Positions 21,978 through 34,721 of a DNA stretch of 64,000 bases are shown in pieces (within the stretch, counting starts at the first letter, position 1; every line of letters begins with the position of its first letter). The notes beneath the pieces are model-generated. The model ran no database searches. It was not told where the DNA came from and saw only the letters and a program-made list of their open reading frames with translations. The DNA comes from Rhodospirillaceae bacterium (GTDB taxonomy: Bacteria; Pseudomonadota; Alphaproteobacteria; Puniceispirillales; Puniceispirillaceae): the NCBI GenBank assembly GCA_011522725.1, contig WTIL01000021.1, forward strand, positions 1 through 64,000. Reading direction: 5' to 3'. The translations under genes and the position numbers were made by a program.

Positions 21978-23223
21978 GGCGCAGAACCTCTGCCGGCGCG
22001 ATACGCCCGGCACGCCATGCCGGATAAAGGCTGGCAAGGAATGACAGGCCGAGCGCCATGGCGATGACAAACCCGACCTCGGCCGGATCGACCTTTGCCG
22101 GAAGTGTCGACAGGAAGTAGATCTCGGCGGCGAACAGCTCGGCCCCGGAGATGCCCTCAATGAAGCCCTGGATCGATCCGATCTTCCAGCAGAACAGCAA
22201 CCCGATCACCGTGCCGGCCATTGTGCCGACGACACCGATACTGGCCCCGGTCATCAGGAACACCCGCATGATGGTGCCGCTACTGGCCCCCATCGTGCGA
22301 AGCACCGCGATGTCGGCGTTCTTGGACCGGACAAGCATGATCATGGAGGAGATGATGTTGAAGGCGGCGACGAGGATGATGAGCGTCAGGATCAGGAACA
22401 TGACATTGCGCTCGACCCGCAGGGCGTTGATGAAGGTACGGTTGCGCTGCAGCCAGTCGAAGGCGCGAAGCTCCTTGCCGATCTTGTCGGCCACAAGTGT
22501 CCGGATCACAGTGATGTTCTGCGGATCGGCCGTATAGATTTCCAGCCCCGAGGCGCGGTCATGCATGCCAAACAGCTTTCCCGCGACATCGAACGGCATG
22601 AAAATGAACGAGCTGTCATATTCATGCATGCCGACATCGAAAATGCCTGCGATGCGATAGGCGCGCCGGGTCGGCAGGGTGCCAAAGGCGGTGGCCTCGC
22701 CGCGGGCCGAGGTCAGCGTGATGGTGTCGCCGACCTTCAACCCCATCTTGAAGGCCATGCTCTTGCCGACAAGAAGACCGCCCTCGTCACGGAAGCCGGC
22801 GATCGCCTCGTCGCTCAGCGCGTTCCAGAGCGGACGCCGCGCCGCGAGGTCCGACCAGCGCACGCCGCGGACAACAGCGCCGAGATTCGTGTTGCCACGG
22901 CTGGCCATCACCTGCCCCTCGACCTGCGGGGTCACGGCGATCACGCCGGGGATTTCGGCAAGCGACACCGACAGCGGGTCGAAATCTGCAATGCCCGACC
23001 CGCCGGCGGCATAGACGCCGACATGGCCGTTCAGCCCGAGGATGCGCCCGATCAGTTCTGCCCGAAAGCCGTTCATCACCGACATGACGATAATCAGCGT
23101 GGCGACACCAAGGGTGATCCCGGCGAGCGAAAACCACGCGATGACGGAAATGAATCCCTCGGCCCGGCGCGAGCGCATATAGCGCTTCGCCAACAGTCTC
23201 TCGACAGGAGAAAACAGCCGCAT
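21970..23223 (-). CDS. lolC: Lipoprotein-releasing ABC transporter permease LolC/LolE family
   Basis: ERLLAKRYMRSRRAEGFISVIAWFSLAGITLGVATLIIVMSVMNGFRAEL; FtsX-like C-terminal; start set at MRLFSP. Confidence 0.93.
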   Translation of the reverse strand: MRLFSPVERLLAKRYMRSRRAEGFISVIAWFSLAGITLGVATLIIVMSVMNGFRAELIGRILGLNGHVGVYAAGGSGIADFDPLSVSLAEIPGVIAVTPQVEGQVMASRGNTNLGAVVRGVRWSDLAARRPLWNALSDEAIAGFRDEGGLLVGKSMAFKMGLKVGDTITLTSARGEATAFGTLPTRRAYRIAGIFDVGMHEYDSSFIFMPFDVAGKLFGMHDRASGLEIYTADPQNITVIRTLVADKIGKELRAFDWLQRNRTFINALRVERNVMFLILTLIILVAAFNIISSMIMLVRSKNADIAVLRTMGASSGTIMRVFLMTGASIGVVGTMAGTVIGLLFCWKIGSIQGFIEGISGAELFAAEIYFLSTLPAKVDPAEVGFVIAMALGLSFLASLYPAWRAGRIAPAEVLRHE

Positions 23224-23258
23224 GAAAGTCCCTTTGCTGCCGTGCTGGCGCCGCCGGT

Positions 23259-24578
23259 CTATGCCGCGCCGTCCATCACCATGCTGAGCGCTGATTCTGG
23301 CGAAACTTCGACAGCCTCGCCGGTCGCCCGGTTCTTTACCTCGACCACGCCATTCGCCATGCCGCGCGGGCCAATCACAATCTGCCACGGGATACCAATC
23401 AGGTCGATGCTGGCGAGCTTTGCGCCGGGCCGCTCGTCACGGTCATCCATCAGCGGGTCGCCGCCGGCCGCACCGAGCCTGGCGTAAAGATCCTCGGCGC
23501 ATGCGGTGCAGCCGTCGTCATCCGGCTTCAGATTGACGACCGCGACATCGAACGGGGCGACGGCGCGCGGCCAGATGATGCCCTTGTCGTCGTGGCTCGC
23601 CTCGATGATGCCGCCGACAAGCCGGGACACACCAATGCCGTAGGACCCCATATGGACCGGGATGTTGCTGCCGTCGGGACCGGCAACGGTCGCGCCCATC
23701 GGCTCGGAATATTTCTCGCCAAAATAGAAGATGTGGCCGATCTCGATGCCGCGAAGGCTCATCAGGTCGCCCTCGTCCACCGGGCAATTGGCCGGGTCGT
23801 GCTTTTCGTCGGCACGGGCGTAGAGCGAAGTGAACCTGTCCACCACCGGCTGCAGATCTTCACTGTAGTCGACGCTGGTTACAAGGTCGGTATTCAGCCA
23901 GTCCTTGTGGAAATAGACACCGCTCTCGCCTGTTTCGGCAAGAATGATGAATTCATGGCTCATGTCGCCGCCGATGGGCCCGGTATCGGCTTCCATCGGG
24001 ATCGCGGTCAGCCCCATGCGGGCGAAGGTCTTCAGGTAGGAAACGAACATCCGGTTGTAGGACTGCCGCGCGGCATCGGAGTCGATGTCAAAGGAATAGG
24101 CATCCTTCATCAGGAATTCCCGCCCCCGCATGATGCCGAAGCGCGGCCGCACCTCGTCACGGAACTTCCACTGGATGTGATAGAGGTTCAGCGGCAGCGC
24201 CTTGTAGCTGCGCACATGGCTGCGGAAAATATCGGTGACCTGTTCCTCGTTGGTCGGACCGTAGAGCATGTCGCGCTCGTGCCTGTCCTTGATCCGCAGC
24301 ATCTCGGCGCCGTAATCGTCATAACGGCCTGACTCCTGCCACAGCTCGGCAGGCTGGATGGTCGGCATCATGATCTCGATGGCCCCGGCACGGTTCTGCT
24401 CTTCGCGGACAAGCTGCGCGATCTTGTCGAGAACCTTCTTGCCGAGCGGCAGCCAGGAATAGATGCCGGCGCTGGATTGCTGGATCATGCCGGCACGAAG
24501 CATCAGCCTGTGCGAGGCGATCTGTGCCTCCTTGGGCGTTTCCTTGAGAAGCGGCAGAAAATACTGGCTGAGACGCAT
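23259..24578 (-). CDS. proS: Prolyl-tRNA synthetase, short form without INS editing domain
   Basis: [50 protein letters not shown]; 439 aa, too short for the INS domain. Confidence 0.96.
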   Translation of the reverse strand: MRLSQYFLPLLKETPKEAQIASHRLMLRAGMIQQSSAGIYSWLPLGKKVLDKIAQLVREEQNRAGAIEIMMPTIQPAELWQESGRYDDYGAEMLRIKDRHERDMLYGPTNEEQVTDIFRSHVRSYKALPLNLYHIQWKFRDEVRPRFGIMRGREFLMKDAYSFDIDSDAARQSYNRMFVSYLKTFARMGLTAIPMEADTGPIGGDMSHEFIILAETGESGVYFHKDWLNTDLVTSVDYSEDLQPVVDRFTSLYARADEKHDPANCPVDEGDLMSLRGIEIGHIFYFGEKYSEPMGATVAGPDGSNIPVHMGSYGIGVSRLVGGIIEASHDDKGIIWPRAVAPFDVAVVNLKPDDDGCTACAEDLYARLGAAGGDPLMDDRDERPGAKLASIDLIGIPWQIVIGPRGMANGVVEVKNRATGEAVEVSPESALSMVMDGAA

Positions 24579-24666
24579 GGACAGGGCCTTCCAAAGAGGT
24601 CGATTGCAGCGCCAATCTACGGTGAGGCGCGTTGCGATGCAAGGCGGGGGTAAGGCTTCGCCGACA

Positions 24667-25722
24667 CTACCTCAAGGCGGGCAATCCCGAACGGTCGAAA
24701 ACCTCGTCCACATCCTGCGACGTGACGTCTTCCAGCCGTGCCGGTCGCCAGACGGCATCATTGCTCTTCTCGATTATCACGGCGCGCACGCCCTCGATGA
24801 AATCGGTCCGGCGGGTCATCCGCATCGCCAGATGATAGTCCAGCATCAATGCCGAGGGCATATCCGTGATGCCGTGGTCGCCGTCAATCAACCGCATGAA
24901 CACGTGCGATGTCATCGGGCAGCGTGTCGTCAGCGCCGTATGGACCTCTTCGGCAAGCCGGCTTTCCTTCAGCATTGCCATGTCGCCGGCGCGATCACGC
25001 ATCACCGCAGGGTCATCACCTGCGAAAATATAGTCGATCTCGGTGCGACCGGCCTGCAGCGGCGCAGGCCCCGGGTCGGACCTGTATCGCGTGACAACGT
25101 CGTCAATCTCGTCGGCAGAGCATGCCAGAAGCGCGTCTTTCAGCGCCGTCACATCGGCCGAAGGCACCATGGCGTTCGCCAGCCCCAGCATCAGGCAGTC
25201 GGCGGCGCCGATGATCTTTCCTGTCATGCCGAGATAAAGGGCAAGCGACCTTGGACAGCGGCCGAGAAACACGCTGGCCCCGGCGTCGGGATAAAGGCCG
25301 ATGGCGCTTTCCGGCATGGCAAAACGTGTGGTGTCGCTGACAATGGCGTGCGATCCGGCCTGCATCAGTCCGGCACCGCCGCCCATGACAATCCCGTCGG
25401 CAAGCGAGACCAGCGGCTTGGGAAACTCGCATACCGCCATATGCGCCATGTATTCGGCGCGGAAACAGACAGCGATCCGGTCATGCTCTCCGGCCACCGC
25501 CATATTGTAGAGATCGCGGATGTCGCCGCCTGCGCAAAAGGCGCGCGGCTCGGATCCGGCCATCACCACATGGCTGACAGTGTCATCCTCGCCCCAGAGG
25601 CCAAGCTGCGCGCGAAGAGCGACCGCCATGTCATAGCTCAGCGCATTCAGGGCCTTTGGCCGGTCGATCAGGACAAGGCCTGCCCTGCCATGGATTGAGA
25701 AGCGGATATCATCCTGCTGCAT
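24667..25722 (-). CDS. Enoyl-CoA hydratase/isomerase family, 3-hydroxyisobutyryl-CoA hydrolase-like
   Basis: [58 protein letters not shown]; 351 aa, HIBCH-like length. Confidence 0.85.
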   Translation of the reverse strand: MQQDDIRFSIHGRAGLVLIDRPKALNALSYDMAVALRAQLGLWGEDDTVSHVVMAGSEPRAFCAGGDIRDLYNMAVAGEHDRIAVCFRAEYMAHMAVCEFPKPLVSLADGIVMGGGAGLMQAGSHAIVSDTTRFAMPESAIGLYPDAGASVFLGRCPRSLALYLGMTGKIIGAADCLMLGLANAMVPSADVTALKDALLACSADEIDDVVTRYRSDPGPAPLQAGRTEIDYIFAGDDPAVMRDRAGDMAMLKESRLAEEVHTALTTRCPMTSHVFMRLIDGDHGITDMPSALMLDYHLAMRMTRRTDFIEGVRAVIIEKSNDAVWRPARLEDVTSQDVDEVFDRSGLPALR

Positions 25723-25798
25723 TGCGTCGCGTCCCGATGCTGGCTATATGTCCCGAATGAGGGTGGGCAATCCCCCGCCCCTGAGATTTGGAGCGAAG

Positions 25799-26797
25799 AT
25801 GAGCAGAGGTCAATACCCGGCCACACGCATGCGCCGCAACAGGATGAAGGCGTTCTCGCGCCGCATGCTGGCCGAGCACAGGCTGTCGGTCGACGATTTG
25901 ATCTGGCCGCTGTTCGTCATCGAGGGCGAGGAAAAGGCCGAACCGGTGGCATCCATGCCCGGCGTTTCACGTCACAGCATCGACCGGCTGGTCACGCAGG
26001 CGCGCGAGGCGGAAGCCCTTGGCATACCGGCCATTGCCGTCTTTCCGTCGATCGATCCGGCCCTCAAGGACAATGACGGCACGCTGGCGGGCGACGGGGA
26101 CAATCTGGTCTGCCGGGCCGTGCGCGCGGTCAAGCAGGCCTGCCCAGAACTCGGCGTGATCTGCGATGTGGCGCTCGACCCGTTCACCGACCATGGCCAT
26201 GACGGCATCCTGAGTGACGGCGAAATCGTGAATGACGAGACCGTTGCGGTGCTCTGCCGCCAGGCGGTGTGCCAGGCGGATGCCGGATGCGATATCATCG
26301 CGCCATCGGACATGATGGACGGCCGTGTCGCCGCGATCCGCGCGGCGCTCGACGATGCCGGCCACCAGAATGTACAGATCATGTCCTACGCGGCGAAATA
26401 CGCGTCGGGATTCTACGGCCCGTTCCGCGACGCCGTCGGTGCCGGCAAGCTCGCCGGCGGGGACGGCAAGGCCAGCTATCAGATGAACCCGGCCAACAGC
26501 GACGAGGCGATGCACGAGATCAGCCTCGATCTGGCCGAAGGCGCCGACATCGTCATCATCAAGCCCGGCATGCCCTATCTCGACATTCTGGGCCGGGCAA
26601 AGGCCGAGTTCGGCGTGCCCTGCGTCGCCTATCAGGTGTCTGGCGAATATGCGATGATCAAGGCCGCCAGCGCCAATAACTGGCTTGACGGCGAGCGCGC
26701 GATGATGGAAAGCCTTCTCGGCTTCAAGCGCGCAGGCGCCGATGCCATCCTGACCTATTTCGCGCCCGATGCGGCTAGGCTGCTGGCAAAGGGCTGA
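25799..26797 (+). CDS. hemB: Delta-aminolevulinic acid dehydratase (porphobilinogen synthase)
   Basis: RRNRMKAFSRRMLAEHRLSVDDLIWPLFVIEG, SYAAKYASGFYGPFRDAVG, IIKPGMPYLDI; GGAG Shine-Dalgarno before ATG 25799 (ORF open from 25748). Confidence 0.97.
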   Translation: MSRGQYPATRMRRNRMKAFSRRMLAEHRLSVDDLIWPLFVIEGEEKAEPVASMPGVSRHSIDRLVTQAREAEALGIPAIAVFPSIDPALKDNDGTLAGDGDNLVCRAVRAVKQACPELGVICDVALDPFTDHGHDGILSDGEIVNDETVAVLCRQAVCQADAGCDIIAPSDMMDGRVAAIRAALDDAGHQNVQIMSYAAKYASGFYGPFRDAVGAGKLAGGDGKASYQMNPANSDEAMHEISLDLAEGADIVIIKPGMPYLDILGRAKAEFGVPCVAYQVSGEYAMIKAASANNWLDGERAMMESLLGFKRAGADAILTYFAPDAARLLAKG

Positions 26798-26868
26798 AAC
26801 CGGCTGACACGGGACCTCAGCAGCGAAAACGGTTCGCAAACCAATTCCCCCGACTAAGGGAGCCCATC

Positions 26869-28089
26869 ATGGCAGTCACAGCATCCGATATCCGGAACGC
26901 CGCCGACCTACTGGACGGCCAGATCATCCGCACACCATTCGTCGCAGCCCCGATGCTGTCCCGGACACTTGGTTGCGAGCTTATGCTGAAGCTGGAAAAT
27001 CTCCAGCACACCTCATCCTTCAAGGCGCGCGGCGCTTTCATGGCGATGCAGGCCCTCGGCGCCGAGGAGCGCCAACGCGGCGTGATCACCATGTCGGCAG
27101 GAAACCACGCCCAGGCCGTTGCCTATCACGCGATGAATATGGGCATACCGGCCGTTATCGTGATGCCGGCGCAAACCCCCTTTGCCAAGGTTTCGCGCAC
27201 CCGCGCGTTCGGTGCCGAGGTGGTTCTCGAGGGGCGCAACCTGAATGAATGCGAGGGGCTGGTATCGCAGCTGATCGAAGAACGCGGCCTGTCCCTGATC
27301 CATCCCTATGACAACGAGCTGGTCATGACCGGCCAGGGCACGGCAGGGCTGGAAATGCTGACCGCTTGCGATGATCTGGACGCGCTTGTCGTGCCGATCG
27401 GCGGCGGCGGACTGATCGGCGGCATTGCCACCATCGCCCGCGACATGCGCCCGAACCTGAAAATCTATGGTGTCCAGACCGAACTCTACCCGACGATGAA
27501 ACTCGCCGTCGCCGGCAAGGACATCACCTGTGGCGGCGAAACCCTTGCCGAAGGCATTGCTGTGAAGAAACCGGGCGGGGTGACCAAGCCGGTGGTCAGC
27601 AATCTTGTCGACGACATCCTGCTGGTCGATGAACAGTCGCTTGAATGGGCGGTCGGCAGCCTGATCGAGCAGCAACGGGTCGTGTCCGAAGGCGCCGGCG
27701 CCGCCGGCATCGCCGCGATCCGGCAGAACCCGTCGCTGTTCGCCGGAAAGAAGGTCGGCGTGGTGATCTGCGGCGGCAATATCGACCCGCGCCTGCTTGC
27801 CTCGATCCTGAACCGCAACATGGCAAGCGACGGCCGCCTCGCACGGCTGCGCATCGACATCTCGGACGAGCCCGGCATGCTGGCGGCGATCACGGCCTCG
27901 ATCAGCCGATGCGGCGGCAATATCGTCGAAATCTACCACCAGCGGCTGTTCTATGACGTGCCGGCCAAGCTGGCGAAGATTGACGCCGTCATCGAGACCC
28001 GCGGACCCGAGCATGTGGACGAAATCATCGCCGACCTTCGCGGATCAAACTTCCTGGTCCGGCAGCTGGAGGACAGTTCCGCAAGCTAG
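26869..28089 (+). CDS. Threonine ammonia-lyase (PLP fold II plus C-terminal ACT-like domain)
   Basis: KLENLQHTSSFKARGAFMAM, MSAGNHAQAVAYHA, VPIGGGGLIGGIA; C-terminal LRIDISDEPGMLAAITASISRCGGNIVEIYHQR. Confidence 0.92.
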   Translation: MAVTASDIRNAADLLDGQIIRTPFVAAPMLSRTLGCELMLKLENLQHTSSFKARGAFMAMQALGAEERQRGVITMSAGNHAQAVAYHAMNMGIPAVIVMPAQTPFAKVSRTRAFGAEVVLEGRNLNECEGLVSQLIEERGLSLIHPYDNELVMTGQGTAGLEMLTACDDLDALVVPIGGGGLIGGIATIARDMRPNLKIYGVQTELYPTMKLAVAGKDITCGGETLAEGIAVKKPGGVTKPVVSNLVDDILLVDEQSLEWAVGSLIEQQRVVSEGAGAAGIAAIRQNPSLFAGKKVGVVICGGNIDPRLLASILNRNMASDGRLARLRIDISDEPGMLAAITASISRCGGNIVEIYHQRLFYDVPAKLAKIDAVIETRGPEHVDEIIADLRGSNFLVRQLEDSSAS

Positions 28090-28163
28090 CCCGCCGGAAC
28101 AGGCAATCGGGGTGCGGCATCTGTTTCCTTGCCTCGCCCGGAGAAACAGGACAGCCTGAGGAT

Positions 28164-28898
28164 ATGGATCAGGACAAGCGCCTCTTACACCTGCCGCCGC
28201 TCCAGATGCGGCTCAGCATGCGGTCCGACTGCCCCTATATCAGCGGGCGGACGGAACAGCGCGTGGCTGTCGATATCTCGGAAAACCCGTCGCTTCACGA
28301 CGAGCTGGCGCGAGCGGGATTCCGCCGCGTGGAAAACTGGGCCTACAAGCCGGTCTGTCCGCAATGCAAGGCCTGCCTTCCCTGGCGGGTGGATGTAGCC
28401 GGCTTCGCGCCAGGCCGCAACCTTGCAAGGATCAAACGTGCAAACAGCGACCTGACCCGCAGCATCGGGCGAATCCGCCCGACCAACGAGCAATACAACC
28501 TGTTCCTGAAATACATCAACGGCCGGCACCGCGACGGCCAGATGGCGAATATGGGGCGGGACGACTTCATCTCGATGATCGAGAACAGCCCGATTGAATC
28601 CTGCGTTGTCAGCTATCGCGACGAGGATGGCAGGCTGGTAGGCTGCGTCCTGACAGATGTTCAGGATGACGGGCTGAGCGCCGTCTATTCTTTCTTCGAC
28701 CCGGCCGAATCGGCGCGCTCGCTCGGCACCTACATGATCCTTGATCTTCTGAGATACACGGCGGAACAGGACCTGCCGTGGCTCTATCTGGGCTATTTCG
28801 TCGCCGGCAGCCAGAAGATGATGTACAAGTCGCGTTTCCAGCCGGCCGAGGTGTTTGTCGACGGCAGCTGGCAGGCCTATTCGGACAGCACCGGCTGA
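28164..28898 (+). CDS. bpt: Arginyl/leucyl-tRNA--protein transferase (N-degron pathway, Bpt/Ate family)
   Basis: SDCPYISGRTEQRVAVDI, FRRVENWAYKPVCPQCKACLPWRVDVAGFAP, YLGYFVAGSQKMMYKSRFQPAEVF. Confidence 0.92.
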   Translation: MDQDKRLLHLPPLQMRLSMRSDCPYISGRTEQRVAVDISENPSLHDELARAGFRRVENWAYKPVCPQCKACLPWRVDVAGFAPGRNLARIKRANSDLTRSIGRIRPTNEQYNLFLKYINGRHRDGQMANMGRDDFISMIENSPIESCVVSYRDEDGRLVGCVLTDVQDDGLSAVYSFFDPAESARSLGTYMILDLLRYTAEQDLPWLYLGYFVAGSQKMMYKSRFQPAEVFVDGSWQAYSDSTG

Positions 28899-28913
28899 TC
28901 AGCTAGACTTTTA

Positions 28914-31136
<2,223 letters not shown>

Positions 31137-31229
31137 CAGCGCATACCCTTATCATTGAAACGGCACGCCGGCGGAAGGGGCCGGCGCCGCGAATAACAGC
31201 CTAGTTATATCCAATAGATATTGAGGTGG

Positions 31230-31976
31230 CTATACCGTAGAGCCACCATATATGCCTGCAACAAGGTCGGCGAGACGGCGTCGCTGCGGCGGCAGGTCGA
31301 CATGGTGCGCGGCAAAGACCCGGCGTTCGAAGAAATGCCCGGTCAGGGCGAGCCCGGCCTCGAAATCATGCCGGTTGCAGGCGACGCCGCCAAGAAAGCG
31401 CGGCAGTGCCAGCATGCGGCCGGCGAACTCCCCGGCTTCCCCCTCGGCCACGGCACGGCCCGATTTCGGGCTGACATGCGCCAGCCGGTCGGTCACTCCG
31501 GTGACGGCACAACTAGCCAGGTCGAGCCTGAAACCTGCCGCCTGCAGCAATCCGAGCTCCCACCTGACATAACCCTCGAGCCAGCGATTCTCATCATCCT
31601 CGATGGCCAGCAACTCGAACAGGGCGAGTGTGCCCTCGAACAGGCCCGGCTGCGCCTCGCGCTCGGGCAGCGTGCCGTCGAGCAAGGCACAGGCCGAGGC
31701 AAGGCCGGCGAGCCGCAGCGGATCGTCGAGAAATTGCGCCGGTACCGACCTGCCAAGCTCGAGCGTCATCTGGCCTAGCTGTTCGGGAAGTCGCGCACGC
31801 CATGCGGCCTGGACAAGATTGCCAGGCTGGAGCGTGCCGCGAAGCCGGGAGGAGTTGCCGCCGCGGACAAGCCCGGCATGGCGCCCCTGCCCGACAGTGA
31901 GGACCGAGACAACAGCGCTGGATTCACCATGAGGCCGGACTGACAGGATCAGCGCGTCCTCGTTCCATTCAGGCAT
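31230..31976 (-). CDS. recO: DNA repair protein RecO
   Basis: MPEWNEDALILSVRPHGESSAVVSVLTVGQGRHAGLVRGG; adjacent to era/rnc; start set at MPEWN. Confidence 0.92.
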   Translation of the reverse strand: MPEWNEDALILSVRPHGESSAVVSVLTVGQGRHAGLVRGGNSSRLRGTLQPGNLVQAAWRARLPEQLGQMTLELGRSVPAQFLDDPLRLAGLASACALLDGTLPEREAQPGLFEGTLALFELLAIEDDENRWLEGYVRWELGLLQAAGFRLDLASCAVTGVTDRLAHVSPKSGRAVAEGEAGEFAGRMLALPRFLGGVACNRHDFEAGLALTGHFFERRVFAAHHVDLPPQRRRLADLVAGIYGGSTV

Positions 31977-32871
31977 CGTAATCCAGATCCCAGACAGAAT
32001 AGCGCGAGGCATCGTCCATCCAGTCCTTGCGGAACTTCACATGGCTCATCACATGCACACGCCGGCCGAGCGCCTCTTCAAGCTCGATGCGGGCGGCGGT
32101 GCCGATGCGTTTGATGGTGGCGCCGCGCTTGCCGAGGATGATCCCGCGATGACCTTCCCGTGCCACATAGATGGACAGGTTCACCGTCGCGCTGCCGTCG
32201 TCCATCTCTTCCCATTTCTCGGTCTCTACAGTGAGCTGGTAGGGAAGCTCCTGATGCAGGTTGAGGAACAGCTTCTCGCGCATGATCTCGGCTGCCAGAA
32301 GCCGCAGCGGCATGTCAGACAAGTCATCAGGATCGAACAGATAGGGGCTGGCGGGCATCTTGTCGGCAAGCCAGCGCTTCAGGTCATCGACGCCGTTGCC
32401 GGTCTCGGCGGACACCATGAAGATGCGTTCGAACTCCATCTGCTTCGACATCTCGTCCGCGCGTTCCAGAAGGCGTTCCTGCGGCGCGAGGTCGATCTTG
32501 TTCAGAACCAGCGAGGCGCGGCGTCCGGATTCGGCAAGCTGCTTGACGATGGCGGCCGTGTCCGGATCGATCTCGCGGCGCGCGCAGTCATGAAGAAGCA
32601 ACAGCACATCGCCGTCCTCGGCCCCCTTCCAGGCCGCCTGAACCATGGCGCGGTCGAGGCGGCGCTTCGGCTGGAAGATGCCGGGCGTGTCGATGAAGAT
32701 GATCTGGGCACTGCCTTCCATGGCAATGCCGCGGATCCGGCTTCGCGTCGTCTGCACCTTCGGCGTCACAATCGACACTTTGGTCCCGACCATGGCGTTC
32801 ATCAGCGTCGACTTGCCGGCGTTCGGCGCCCCGATCAGGGCGGCAAAACCGGCACGGGTATCCTCAGCCAT
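31969..32871 (-). CDS. era: GTPase Era
   Basis: GAPNAGKSTLMNAMVGTKVSIVTPKVQTTRSRIRGI, IFIDTPGIF, KH domain EGHRGIILGKRGATIKRIGTAARIELEEALG. Confidence 0.97.
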   Translation of the reverse strand: MAEDTRAGFAALIGAPNAGKSTLMNAMVGTKVSIVTPKVQTTRSRIRGIAMEGSAQIIFIDTPGIFQPKRRLDRAMVQAAWKGAEDGDVLLLLHDCARREIDPDTAAIVKQLAESGRRASLVLNKIDLAPQERLLERADEMSKQMEFERIFMVSAETGNGVDDLKRWLADKMPASPYLFDPDDLSDMPLRLLAAEIMREKLFLNLHQELPYQLTVETEKWEEMDDGSATVNLSIYVAREGHRGIILGKRGATIKRIGTAARIELEEALGRRVHVMSHVKFRKDWMDDASRYSVWDLDYDA

Positions 32872-33559
32872 CCGAACCATTCCCTTGTTCAATTCTCTCA
32901 AGCATCCGCGTCGCCGCCTGCTGTTCGGCATGTTTTCTGGCACCCGCGGTTGCGGTTTCGGTGCCATGGCCGTCAAGCGCGACGGAATATGTCATCATCG
33001 GCGCATGATCCGGCCCCTCGCGCGACACGAGACTGTAGCTGGGCAGCGCCAGCCCCTTGCTCATGGCGTATTCCTGAAGCCTTGATTTGGCATCCTTTTC
33101 GGTGGCGGCCGGCGCTGCCGCATCAAGCGGCCAGCGGGCATGCACAAATGCGCGAACCGGGTCGATCCCGCCATCCAGATAAAGCGCGGCCACGAGGCTC
33201 TCGACTAGGTCCGACATCACCGAATCATTGCCGGCGACATCCATGCCGGGCTGCGACGTGACATGCGCCGCAAGGTCCATCTCGCGCGCAATGGAAGCCA
33301 GCGTCGACTGGCGCGCCGCCGCATGGAAACGAAGCGAGAGCTGGCCCTCATCCTCGTCCGGGCAATGCGCATGAAAATAATCTGCCAGAATCAGACCAAG
33401 CACACGGTCACCAAGAAACTCGAGGCGCTCGTAGCTGCGGCTCCGCGATGTGGCGCTGGAATGGGTCAGCGCCTCGGCAATCAGGTCACGGTCGCTGAAC
33501 TTGTGGCCGATGGCGTCCTCGAGCCGGGCGAGGTCGGCGCGCGGCCGTCCCCCGGTCAA
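32864..33559 (-). CDS. rnc: Ribonuclease III
   Basis: RLEFLGDRVLGLILADYFHAHCPDEDEGQLS; C-terminal dsRBD. TTG start with GGGGA Shine-Dalgarno proposed at 33559 (ORF open to 33619). Confidence 0.94.
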   Translation of the reverse strand: MTGGRPRADLARLEDAIGHKFSDRDLIAEALTHSSATSRSRSYERLEFLGDRVLGLILADYFHAHCPDEDEGQLSLRFHAAARQSTLASIAREMDLAAHVTSQPGMDVAGNDSVMSDLVESLVAALYLDGGIDPVRAFVHARWPLDAAAPAATEKDAKSRLQEYAMSKGLALPSYSLVSREGPDHAPMMTYSVALDGHGTETATAGARKHAEQQAATRMLERIEQGNGSDG

Positions 33560-34290
33560 TGAATGCCGTCCCCGATACGCGAATACCGGATGGCAAACGG
33601 CCATTTCCAGATTTCCCACAGCCGGGCTGAGCCGTTATGGCTGAAAAACAGGAACTGGGCCTTGCCGACGAAGTTCTCGAAGGGCACCAGACCGACGGAC
33701 GAGGTGCGGCTGTCATTCGAATTGTCGCGGTTGTCGCCCATCATGAAATAATGCCCTTCCGGCACCGAATAGACCCGTGTGTTGTCCAGCGAGCCGGCAT
33801 CGCTCATCTCGCGAATGGAGTGGGATGTCCCTTCCGGCAGGGTTTCGACATAGTCGTCATATTTCATCACGCTGAACCCGTCAGTGGCGGTGCCCACGTC
33901 TTCATGCTCGCGCTTCACGGGGGTGCCGTTGATATGAAGGACGCCCCGCTTCACCTGAATGTCATCACCGGGCAGGCCGACGATCCGCTTGATGAAGGCG
34001 ACATCTTCATTGCCGGGCTGGCGAAACACGACGACATCGCCACGCTCGGGTTCACCGGCCATTACCCGACCGTCAAAGGGAATGATGCCGAACGGGAAGG
34101 AATAGCGCGAATATCCGTAGGAAAACTTGGAAACGAACAGATAGTCGCCGACCTTGAGGGTCGGAATCATCGAGCCGGACGGGATATTGAAGGGCTCGAA
34201 CAACAGCGACCTGAACATCAAGGCCAGCGCACCGGCGATGATAATGGTGCGGAACGGCTCGAAACTCTTTTCTTTGGTCTTGCTGCTCAT
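33556..34290 (-). CDS. lepB: Signal peptidase I
   Basis: FEPFNIPSGSMIPTLKVGDYLFVSKFSYGYSRYSFP, RGDVVVFRQPGNEDVAFIKRIVGLPGD, GDNRDNSNDSR. Confidence 0.97.
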   Translation of the reverse strand: MSSKTKEKSFEPFRTIIIAGALALMFRSLLFEPFNIPSGSMIPTLKVGDYLFVSKFSYGYSRYSFPFGIIPFDGRVMAGEPERGDVVVFRQPGNEDVAFIKRIVGLPGDDIQVKRGVLHINGTPVKREHEDVGTATDGFSVMKYDDYVETLPEGTSHSIREMSDAGSLDNTRVYSVPEGHYFMMGDNRDNSNDSRTSSVGLVPFENFVGKAQFLFFSHNGSARLWEIWKWPFAIRYSRIGDGIH

Positions 34291-34310
34291 ACGTGCCGGC
34301 GCGCCCCTGC

Positions 34311-34721
34311 CTAATCGTCCTGAATACCCGTCCCAGCCGAAATCACCACGTAGGCAAGCGCGTATGGCGGCTCATCGCTCAACGAAATGTCGACAATCGG
34401 TTTATACCCCTCGGGAGTAAGGCTCTCAAGCGCCGTTTTGCACTGGCCTGTCAGCCTGATATGCGGCGCGCCGGACCTGTCATTGATCACTTCTGCCTCG
34501 CGCCAGCCGAGCCCGGTGACACCCGACTTGCTCAGCGCCTTGTAAACAGCTTCCTTGGCAGCGAACCGCTTGGCGAAATAGAGCGAGGCCGACCCGCGTG
34601 TCGAGGCTTCGGCGCGTTCGGCGTCGGTGAAGATCCGGTCAAGAAAACGGTCGCCAAACCTTTCAATCGAGCGCTGGATGCGCCGCTCGTCCACCAGGTC
34701 TGTGCCGATACCGAGGATCAC
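34311..34721 (-). CDS. acpS: Holo-[acyl-carrier-protein] synthase
   Basis: [39 protein letters not shown]. Confidence 0.96.
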   Translation of the reverse strand: MILGIGTDLVDERRIQRSIERFGDRFLDRIFTDAERAEASTRGSASLYFAKRFAAKEAVYKALSKSGVTGLGWREAEVINDRSGAPHIRLTGQCKTALESLTPEGYKPIVDISLSDEPPYALAYVVISAGTGIQDD

